Of a DNA stretch of 5,491 nt, positions 1-4,161 are shown one piece after another. A program made the translations under genes and the position numbers. The notes under the pieces were generated by a model. That model made no database searches. It was given only the letters and a program-made list of their open reading frames with translations, and was not told the DNA's origin. Each line of letters opens with the position of its first letter. Positions within the stretch are counted from its first letter, which is position 1. Source of the stretch: Paludibacteraceae bacterium (lineage in GTDB: Bacteria > Bacteroidota > Bacteroidia > Bacteroidales > Paludibacteraceae); NCBI GenBank assembly GCA_017965125.1, contig JAGCQO010000214.1, positions 1 to 5,491 of the forward strand. Reading direction: 5' to 3'.

Positions 1-560
1 TCTGGGACAGAAACTTTTATGGCTATTATTTGACCATTGTTCAGTGTGCCGTGCATTTGGAGTGTGAATCCGTTGGCGTCATGCTTGGCAATGAACGAGC
101 CTTCCTTGAATCCCGAGTTTTCGTACTCCACGCCCATAATTCTGGACATGATATAATCTTCTACGCAGTCCATAGCATAGAAGGTGTTCTCCCACTCGCT
201 GTCAGTGATCTGAACAGAGAATTGGTTCTTGCCTACTGCTTTCAATGGATTAGCAAGGTTGATGCTTACGCCCATCAGCGGTGTGCCGATGTCGAAACGG
301 CCGAGGAAGTCGTTGTCTTTGTCGGCATTATTAGGCATGATGTCAAGATAATGCGCTCCTACATCTTCCCCTTGAGCTGGTCTTACTGCCAGAATTGCGT
401 CGAGGTCATACACTTGACCGTTGATGCTTATCTGGTTGTCGGAAATATTGCTCAACGCAGATTTTGAAGCGGAACCGGAATCCTTGTCGTCGTCGCTGCA
501 GGCTGTGAATCCGAGTAGTGCCGTTGCTACAAGCAGATACAGTAAATGTTTCATGTTCAT
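1..560 (-). CDS. Putative surface-exposed lipoprotein, partial (3' end outside window)
   Basis: The visible part is about 186 codons and runs off the left edge, so the C-terminus is unseen. From the second Met (554) the protein begins MKHLLYLLVATALLGFTAC, a lipoprotein signal peptide with a short basic n-region, a hydrophobic stretch and a lipobox ending at Cys19. The residues just after the cysteine are SDDDKD. In Bacteroides an acidic SDDDD-like run at this position is a known lipoprotein export signal that sends the protein to the cell surface, so surface display is likely. The mature part (Q-I-S-I-N-G-Q-V-Y-D-L at about 42-52, then mixed acidic and aromatic residues) matches no family I recognise. 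Two in-frame starts exist, 560 (MNMKH) and 554 (MKH); 560 is given as the longest, and 554 gives an equally good signal peptide. It lies downstream of a strong terminator and has its own candidate promoter, so it is probably transcribed separately from the genes to its right. Sure of the lipoprotein call, unsure of any function. Confidence 0.85.
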   Translation of the reverse strand, partial: MNMKHLLYLLVATALLGFTACSDDDKDSGSASKSALSNISDNQISINGQVYDLDAILAVRPAQGEDVGAHYLDIMPNNADKDNDFLGRFDIGTPLMGVSINLANPLKAVGKNQFSVQITDSEWENTFYAMDCVEDYIMSRIMGVEYENSGFKEGSFIAKHDANGFTLQMHGTLNNGQIIAIKVSVP

Positions 561-581
561 AAATGATAAGTTTAGGTTTGA

Positions 582-614
582 CAAATATTTATATGCGGTA
601 CAAGATATACTAAA
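582..614 (-). promoter_or_regulatory. Candidate Bacteroidota promoter for the lipoprotein gene
   Basis: On the minus strand AATATTTG (589-582) matches the -7 consensus TAnnTTTG with one mismatch. TTTA (614-611) matches the -33 element TTTG with one mismatch, and the gap is 21 bases, within the usual range. The box lies 21 bases before the first possible start codon. A single half-site TTTGACAAAT (577-586, plus strand) overlaps it and resembles one arm of the dyads found upstream of the other minus-strand genes, but it has no partner arm. The rest of the 179-base gap 561-733 holds only the terminator at 674-713. Confidence 0.35.
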
Positions 615-673
615 TTCTCTTTATCGCAACTGCGTGCTTGTATGTTGTTGAGCAAGTTTTTATGCTTGTCTAT

Positions 674-713
674 AAAAAAACGAGCCTGCCTCGCGAAATG
701 AGACAGACTCGTT
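674..713 (-). terminator. Strong rho-independent terminator
   Basis: Read on the minus strand, AACGAGTCTGTCTC pairs with GAGGCAGGCTCGTT in a 14-bp stem with two G-U pairs, around a 7-base loop (ATTTCGC). A run of seven T follows at 680-674, its first two in the stem. It begins 20 bases after the stop codon of the gene at 734-1444 and ends the minus-strand cluster. On the plus strand no T-run follows the stem, so it looks one-directional. Confidence 0.9.
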
Positions 714-733
714 GTCTTGTTATGCTTCAGGGA

Positions 734-1444
734 TTAATGTTTCTTGGTTGGTGTGCCAGCGCAGTTTGCGTTGTAATGCTCCAATATGTTAGAGCCATAG
801 TGGATAGCCACAATGTCGAATGGCAGTGACACAGCCGCCGCAGTTCCGATGACACCGAGTGAAATCATCGGGTCGGACGATATGAAGAATGTTGAGGCTA
901 AACATCCTGCCATAAGAACAGAAGCGCCGACTGCGCTAAAGATGTTTGATTTTGTTTCCCTTTTGTATGTCTCGTGGCAATAAGTATTAAGGAATTTGTC
1001 GAACTCTTTGGCTTTCAGCACCATGTTGCCTCCGCAGTAACGTTTCTTCATCTTGCCTTTCTCGGGGATGAACACTTTCTTGTAGACAAACTGTGGAAGC
1101 GTGTCGCCGTTGAATTCAGCAGCGGTGTAGATTATTTTCTCGTTTGCCACTTCGTTTTTTTGCGCTGGCTCGCTCTTTTTGACAGCCGCCGGCTGGCTCT
1201 GTGTCGCTGCGGTTTCCTCGAATGTCTGCACGTCGCCGTTCTTATAAACTATGGAGTTTATGTCTTTGACGGGCATTACGAAAACCGGTCCGTCGGGCGA
1301 GTTTGCCTTTTTGTAGCGGATGTTGTCTCCCGACACTTCGGTGATGTTCGCGTCAATGCGCTTGTTGTCTCTTGTCACGATTATGTCTTGCGCTGACACA
1401 GCCAATGACAGAAACATCAGAACTAATGCTGTGATTTTTCTCAT
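734..1444 (-). CDS. Secreted/membrane protein with Bacteroidota-type N-terminal beta domain and two C-terminal TM helices
   Basis: The product has 236 residues. Residues 1-18 form a signal peptide (MRKITALVLMFLSLAVSA, likely cut before Gln19). Residues 19-75 are a small beta-rich domain of a kind common in Bacteroidota envelope proteins: it opens DIIVTRDNKRIDANITEV, then has I-R-Y-K-K, N-S-P-D-G-P, and ends I-V-Y-K-N-G. A polar linker rich in Ala, Gln, Lys and Glu follows (about 76-103). The segment at about 119-165 is basic and has Cys137, Cys156 and the pattern F-x-x-F-L-x-x-Y. Two hydrophobic segments near 168-188 and 193-213 are probable membrane helices, and the tail is short and basic. 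The protein is therefore probably held in the envelope with its N-terminal domain in the periplasm. It is the last gene before the terminator at 674-713, and has a perfect -7 box and a dyad operator upstream, shared with the two preceding minus-strand genes. The family has no known biochemical role that I can name. Confidence 0.85.
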   Translation of the reverse strand: MRKITALVLMFLSLAVSAQDIIVTRDNKRIDANITEVSGDNIRYKKANSPDGPVFVMPVKDINSIVYKNGDVQTFEETAATQSQPAAVKKSEPAQKNEVANEKIIYTAAEFNGDTLPQFVYKKVFIPEKGKMKKRYCGGNMVLKAKEFDKFLNTYCHETYKRETKSNIFSAVGASVLMAGCLASTFFISSDPMISLGVIGTAAAVSLPFDIVAIHYGSNILEHYNANCAGTPTKKH

Positions 1445-1473
1445 GGTAATAATGTTTTAGGGTTTTGTTGTGG

Positions 1474-1481
1474 CAAATTTA
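1474..1481 (-). promoter_or_regulatory. -7 promoter box of the gene at 734-1444
   Basis: TAAATTTG on the minus strand is a perfect match to the Bacteroidota -7 consensus TAnnTTTG. It lies 30 bases before the start codon, implying a leader of roughly 20-25 bases. No TTTG is found 19-21 bases upstream, where a -33 element should be; the dyad at 1507-1524 is centred 34.5 bp upstream of the box instead. This fits an activator-dependent promoter. Confidence 0.65.
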
Positions 1482-1482
1482 A

Positions 1483-1503
1483 CGAAGCGAAAGGCTGGCT
1501 TCG
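1483..1503 (-). terminator. Small inverted repeat, possible weak terminator of the gene at 1511-2098
   Basis: CGAAGC and GCTTCG form a 6-bp stem with a 9-base loop; on the minus strand the stem is followed by TTAAATTT. It starts 8 bases after the stop codon of the gene at 1511-2098 and lies between the dyad and the -7 box of the next gene. The stem is short and the T-run broken, so it may only weaken read-through, or be chance. Confidence 0.3.
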
Positions 1504-1506
1504 GGT

Positions 1507-1524
1507 TTTGTCAACGTTGACAAA
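1507..1524. promoter_or_regulatory. Palindromic operator upstream of the gene at 734-1444
   Basis: TTTGTCAACGTTGACAAA is a perfect 18-bp palindrome, one of three copies of the dyad TGTCAA-N2-TTGACA. Its centre (1515.5) is 34.5 bp from the near edge of the -7 box at 1474-1481. It contains the TGA stop codon of the upstream gene (1513-1511). The 2-base spacer and continuous symmetry suit a dimeric DNA-binding protein better than an RNA hairpin. Confidence 0.75.
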
Positions 1525-2098
1525 TGCCGTCGTCGCACAGGAAATCCGGCATTGTGACGAGTTTCCTGTCTATTCTTATGACGCTGGTGTTGCTTCTGTC
1601 GCTGGATATGACGTACTGTTCGGCGAGTCTCGGACTGAGCTTCTCGCGGAATGCCTTGTTGGCTCGGGATATGTATTGGAACAGCAGCGAACGGTTCTCG
1701 ATGTCGATGGCGGCCTCGACCGATTTCCTCATTTTGCCGAGGTCGGTCCTGTTGGAAACGCTTTTGTAGATGAACACGAGTTCGTCCCGGTAGTCGGCTA
1801 TCTCCTTCAGGCGGATGCCTTCGGGGTGGCGCAGGAACAGAATATAGAACACCTTGCACAGTGTGCGGTTCATGTGTATGTCGATGTCGTAGTCGGTAAG
1901 GCGGATTTTCATCTCGTCGCTTATCTCCATGCGGCTGACGTTGGCTGGCTCGGGAGTGGCGCACAGAGCTTCCAGCAGGCTTTTGTCCATGGTGTTGCGC
2001 AGATACTTCAACCCGTTCTCTGTGTTCAGTTCCTCTATTTCCTGGCAGATGCGCTTGGCTCTCTTCTCGATTTCTTTTCTTTGTTTATCCTCGTTCAC
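1511..2098 (-). CDS. Short paralogue of the 403-residue protein: winged-helix-like C-terminal domain only
   Basis: The product has 195 residues from a GTG start. The frame is open up to a TTG at 2134, but that TTG is the last three bases of a perfect -7 box, so it is probably not transcribed. GTG at 2098 lies 34 bases from the box, like the neighbouring genes. No ATG occurs until the M-D-K-S-L region. After a charged, probably helical leader (1-33), residues 17-187 align without gaps with residues 232-402 of the protein at 2799-4010, about 60% identical by eye. The core block (61-100) has 35 of 40 identical and contains KVFYILFLRHPEGIRLKEI. The order of a beta-rich start (K-I-R-L-T-D-Y-D), a hydrophobic helix, H-P-E-G, a second helix, then A-N-K-A-F-R-x-K-L and a strand-like end (I-R-I-D-R-K-L-V) recalls OmpR-type winged helices. 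I recognise the block as a recurring uncharacterised Bacteroidales type. A DNA-binding role is inference. It has its own operator and box, so it is probably a working gene and not a decayed fragment. Confidence 0.8.
   Translation of the reverse strand: MNEDKQRKEIEKRAKRICQEIEELNTENGLKYLRNTMDKSLLEALCATPEPANVSRMEISDEMKIRLTDYDIDIHMNRTLCKVFYILFLRHPEGIRLKEIADYRDELVFIYKSVSNRTDLGKMRKSVEAAIDIENRSLLFQYISRANKAFREKLSPRLAEQYVISSDRSNTSVIRIDRKLVTMPDFLCDDGICQR
1538..2050 (-). repeat. Diverged duplicated coding segment (copy 1; copy 2 at 2805-3317)
   Basis: These 171 codons match the 171 codons at 2805-3317 in the same orientation and frame, with no gaps. Identity is about 60% at protein level by eye and clearly higher in the middle, where ATGCCTTCGGGGTGGCGCAG (plus strand) is present exactly in both copies. 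The even alignment points to an old tandem duplication of one domain. Confidence 0.8.
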
Positions 2099-2131
2099 GT
2101 GTGATAGCTTTTTTTTGATAACTGTCGTTGT

Positions 2132-2139
2132 CAAAATTA
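2132..2139 (-). promoter_or_regulatory. -7 promoter box of the gene at 1511-2098
   Basis: TAATTTTG on the minus strand is a perfect TAnnTTTG match. Its near edge is 34.5 bp from the centre of the dyad at 2167-2180, the same distance as at the next gene. No -33 TTTG is found 19-21 bases upstream. The box overlaps the potential TTG start at 2134-2132, which argues for GTG at 2098 as the true start. Confidence 0.65.
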
Positions 2140-2166
2140 GCTATACGTGCAACTGGACTTTGAGAA

Positions 2167-2180
2167 TGTCAAGGTTGACA
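2167..2180. promoter_or_regulatory. Palindromic operator upstream of the gene at 1511-2098
   Basis: TGTCAAGGTTGACA carries both six-base arms of the dyad found at 1507-1524 and 2761-2782, with a GG centre. It begins one base after the stop codon of the gene at 2182-2688. The flanks are not symmetric, so this is the shortest of the three copies and may be the weakest. Confidence 0.7.
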
Positions 2181-2181
2181 C

Positions 2182-2688
2182 TTACTTGAGCAGCGTGTGC
2201 AAGTGGCAGTGCAACAATTGTGAGTAGTCACGGTTTTCCTCTAAATACACTTTTCCGTCTGTGCCTCTGAAGTAGCGGCACCAAGTGTCGTCGGCGTAGT
2301 TGTAGATGAACGATTCCATTATGGATGGAAAGAGGTCAAACGCCATGCAGATGGTTTTGTTTGAGTATCTGTCATTTTGCCGCGTGTGTGTTATCTCTAT
2401 GGTGAGAACTGGATCTTTTGCAATACCGCGATTAAAGTCGATTTTCCCCCAAATGGATATATCGGGAGTTATTCGGATTTTGCTGGAAAGTTTTGTCTCC
2501 GTAAGCATATTGTTGCCAAAACGCTTTAGATAGTTTTTCGTAAATCTCATCTGAATCATCTGGTGCATTGTCACATTCCCTGGAGCCATGCCGAGTCCAG
2601 GTCTATCGCATAGATTCCAGTAATACTCTTTCTTGTAAAGTGAATTTACGTAACGTATTTCCTCGTCTGTGTAATTCCTTGTTGCCAT
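2182..2688 (-). CDS. Uma2-like PD-(D/E)XK nuclease-fold protein
   Basis: The product has 168 residues, probably cytoplasmic, with no signal peptide or membrane segment. The pattern follows the Uma2 (DUF820) branch of the PD-(D/E)XK restriction-endonuclease-like fold: G-M-A-P at about 33-36, His42 opening a helix, T-P-D-I-S-I with Asp76, then P-V-L-T-I-E-I-T with Glu98, Asp106 and Lys111, then M-E-S-F-I-Y-N-Y at 124-131. Asp76, Glu98 and Lys111 would be the metal-site candidates. Uma2 proteins are abundant in several phyla and often lack a proven target, so nuclease activity is not established. The block M-E-S-F-I plus following aromatics and a Y-x-x-x-x-G turn also appears near 182-205 of the protein at 2799-4010. 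The start is the first ATG in the frame and follows a one-mismatch -7 box and a dyad. Base composition looks more AT-rich than in the genes on both sides. I am fairly sure of the fold, unsure of catalysis. Confidence 0.7.
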   Translation of the reverse strand: MATRNYTDEEIRYVNSLYKKEYYWNLCDRPGLGMAPGNVTMHQMIQMRFTKNYLKRFGNNMLTETKLSSKIRITPDISIWGKIDFNRGIAKDPVLTIEITHTRQNDRYSNKTICMAFDLFPSIMESFIYNYADDTWCRYFRGTDGKVYLEENRDYSQLLHCHLHTLLK

Positions 2689-2729
2689 AATTTTTAAATC
2701 ATTGGTTAATACTGTTTTAAATTTGATGA

Positions 2730-2737
2730 CAAAGATG
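2730..2737 (-). promoter_or_regulatory. -7-like box of the gene at 2182-2688
   Basis: CATCTTTG on the minus strand differs from TAnnTTTG only in the first base. Its near edge is 34.5 bp from the centre of the dyad at 2761-2782, the spacing that the other two promoters predict. A -33-like ATTG with one mismatch (2762-2759) touches the edge of the dyad at a gap of 21. Confidence 0.55.
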
Positions 2738-2760
2738 GGCAGTGAAAAACATTAAGTCCA

Positions 2761-2782
2761 ATTTTGTCAATGTTGACAAAAT
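2761..2782. promoter_or_regulatory. Palindromic operator upstream of the gene at 2182-2688
   Basis: Arms ATTTTGTCAA and TTGACAAAAT flank a 2-base TG centre, giving the longest of the three dyads (10 bp per arm). It lies 16 bases after the stop codon of the gene at 2799-4010 and 72 bases before the next start codon. Read as RNA it has no T-run after it, so it is not a typical terminator. The binding protein is unknown. Confidence 0.75.
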
Positions 2783-2798
2783 CCTTTTATCTCATTTT

Positions 2799-4010
2799 TT
2801 ATTTTAAGAAATCCGGCAATGTGACGAGGCTCCGGTCGAGTTTTATCATGCTGCACTTGCCGCGCTCTTTGGTTATTGTGTAGCTGTCGGCGAGCGTGTT
2901 TGCGAGTTTGTCTCTGAATGCCTTGTTGGCTAACGATATGTATTGAGACATCATGCTGCTGTCTTCCGGGTTTATTGCCGTGTCTATTGACGCCTCCATC
3001 TTTTCAAGGTCTGTCTTGTTTGATATGTTTTTGTATATGTCGAAGAGTTCCTTCTTGTAGTCGGATATTTCTTTCAGTCTTATGCCTTCGGGGTGGCGCA
3101 GGAAGAGGATGTAGAACACTTTGCACAGTGTCCGTTTCATGTCTATTTCCATGTCGTAGTCCGTGAGGCGTATTTTCATGTCGTCGCTTATCACGAGCCG
3201 GCTGATGGCGGTCGGCTGTGGCGCTGTGCACAGGGCTTTCAGCGTGTCTTTCGCAAGCATCTCGTGCAGTATGTTCAGTCCGTCGTCTCTCTGCAGCTCT
3301 TCGATGTCTTTGCATATCTGTGCGGCTTTGGCTATCATTTTCGCCTTGTTCCTCAGCCTTTCTTCGCGTTCCTCGTCGTCCTCTATGCCTGATAGTCCGG
3401 GCTGCCCGTTCTTGTAGGTTATCACGGTTATGCCTTCGTACGGATACCAGAAGATGAAAGACTCCATGAAAGGGCTCTCCGAGTGGTAGTCTATCTTCCT
3501 GTTTTGCAGGAGCGACATGTTCCAATCGTCCACTTTCTTGGTGTATGAGTGCAGGAACAGTCTGAAGTCCTCCGGCGTCATGTGCTTCACGTCGGTCTGG
3601 AAGAAGCGGCTCTCGTAGTCGTAGGCTGTCTGAGGCATGAGGCGGCATATCACCGAGCCGTCCAGAGGCATACTCAGCTCCAGTTCCAACACCTCTGCTT
3701 CCTGTTCCAGCATTTCGAGCTCGTCGTCGTGGCTGGCTTTCTTCAGGTCCGGTCTGAGCGACAGGAGGGTGTCGGCATATCCGTCGTCGAATGTCTGTCT
3801 CGGCACATAGACAATCTTGTACATGAACTCGACCTGACTCCCTTCCATGCAGAGGTTCATGAACACGTTCAGCGACGGGATGTTGTTCTTGACGTAGGTG
3901 TTCAACTCCGTGTTGGTGCGGCTTTCCATGTAATAGACCGTATTCACAGGGATGTTGAACGCGTCGCCTTGTCGTGAGAAGAATCGTGACTTCAGATTAT
4001 AGTTTTTCAT
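2799..4010 (-). CDS. Two-part 403-residue protein with winged-helix-like C-terminal domain
   Basis: No signal peptide or membrane segment is seen, so it is probably cytoplasmic. Residues 1-92 match no family I know (V-Y-Y-M-E-S at 25-30, V-F-M-N-L-C at 49-54). Residues 93-113 are an acidic, probably helical stretch. The segment at 144-160 has F-x-x-F-L-x-x-Y. Residues 182-205 (M-E-S-F-I-F-W-Y to Y-K-N-G) resemble residues 124-147 of the Uma2-like neighbour. An acidic, arginine-rich linker (209-222) leads to the C-terminal domain (232-402), shared with the protein at 1511-2098. That domain contains KVFYILFLRHPEGIRLKEI at 297-315, A-N-K-A-F-R-D-K-L at 361-369 and an end Y-T-I-x-x-x-R-G-x-x-x-x-I-x-L at 377-391. 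The last pattern recalls the wing of OmpR-type DNA-binding domains (R-G and then a strand), though no receiver domain is present. A regulator with an N-terminal sensing or partner-binding half would fit, but this is inference. It is the only minus-strand gene right of 1500 without the dyad upstream. ATG at 4010 is the first start in the frame. Confidence 0.85.
   Translation of the reverse strand: MKNYNLKSRFFSRQGDAFNIPVNTVYYMESRTNTELNTYVKNNIPSLNVFMNLCMEGSQVEFMYKIVYVPRQTFDDGYADTLLSLRPDLKKASHDDELEMLEQEAEVLELELSMPLDGSVICRLMPQTAYDYESRFFQTDVKHMTPEDFRLFLHSYTKKVDDWNMSLLQNRKIDYHSESPFMESFIFWYPYEGITVITYKNGQPGLSGIEDDEEREERLRNKAKMIAKAAQICKDIEELQRDDGLNILHEMLAKDTLKALCTAPQPTAISRLVISDDMKIRLTDYDMEIDMKRTLCKVFYILFLRHPEGIRLKEISDYKKELFDIYKNISNKTDLEKMEASIDTAINPEDSSMMSQYISLANKAFRDKLANTLADSYTITKERGKCSMIKLDRSLVTLPDFLK
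2805..3317 (-). repeat. Diverged duplicated coding segment (copy 2; copy 1 at 1538-2050)
   Basis: This is the part of the 403-residue protein gene that is repeated in the shorter gene downstream, aligned without gaps over 171 codons. The match stops at the acidic linker, so the duplicated unit is one domain. Confidence 0.8.
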
Positions 4011-4161
4011 AAGATAGGAGGATGCTGTTAGTTATGAAGTTTGCGTAAAAATATTGTTTTTTCGTGGATTAGTTCCGATGTTTCTCCGTCAATTGTTATA
4101 GTTCTTTAGGTTTGATAAAAATTTGTTACATTTGTGGATGTGTCGTCAGTAAAATGGAGTA
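4011..4161. other. Divergent intergenic region
   Basis: This 151-base AT-rich gap separates two genes that point away from each other. For the plus-strand gene it holds a perfect -7 box. For the minus-strand gene the best candidate is TATTTTTA (4053-4046), one mismatch from TAnnTTTG, with no clear -33 partner. No full copy of the TGTCAA-N2-TTGACA dyad is present. An AGGAGG abutting an ATG at 4022 opens only eight plus-strand codons and is not called. Confidence 0.6.
4127..4134 (+). promoter_or_regulatory. -7 promoter box of the SGNH hydrolase gene
   Basis: TACATTTG is a perfect TAnnTTTG match 27 bases before the start codon. The best -33 candidate is TTTA (4105-4108) at a slightly short gap of 18; the exact TTTG at 4111-4114 is too close. 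GGAG at 4156-4159 lies only two bases before the ATG and is a poor ribosome binding site. Confidence 0.5.

Noticed and set aside
577..586. TTTGACAAAT near the lipoprotein start as a fourth operator
   Set aside because: Only one arm is present; no partner arm at the right spacing, and the expected position relative to the -7 box (centre near 623) holds no dyad.
1511..2098. The 195-residue gene as a decayed fragment of the larger gene
   Set aside because: Its frame is intact, the domain is complete, and it has its own promoter box and operator in the same geometry as its neighbours.
1508..2104. Long plus-strand open frame of 198 codons
   Set aside because: It lies antisense to the 195-residue paralogue, whose reading frame is supported by homology to the large protein. 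The open frame is a by-product of codon use.
1507..2782. The three palindromes as integron attC sites or other recombination sites between gene cassettes
   Set aside because: attC sites are longer with separated core boxes; here the dyads are 14-22 bp with no integrase nearby, and their fixed distance to -7 boxes is better explained by transcription control.
2761..2782. Dyad as a rho-independent terminator of the 403-residue protein gene
   Set aside because: No T-run follows on the minus strand, the loop would be very small and the stem is AT-rich.
3004..3648. Second minus-strand frame of 214 codons inside the 403-residue protein gene
   Set aside because: Different frame, very rich in Arg and His, low in hydrophobic residues; typical shadow translation.
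4014..4045. AGGAGG followed directly by ATG on the plus strand
   Set aside because: The frame ends after eight codons and there is no room between the putative ribosome site and the ATG.
4087..4098. Imperfect dyad CGTCAATTGTTA upstream of the SGNH gene, centred 34.5 bp from its -7 box
   Set aside because: The distance equals that of the three operators, but the arms have no 2-base spacer, are shifted by one base each, and the right arm matches poorly. Probably chance around CAATTG.
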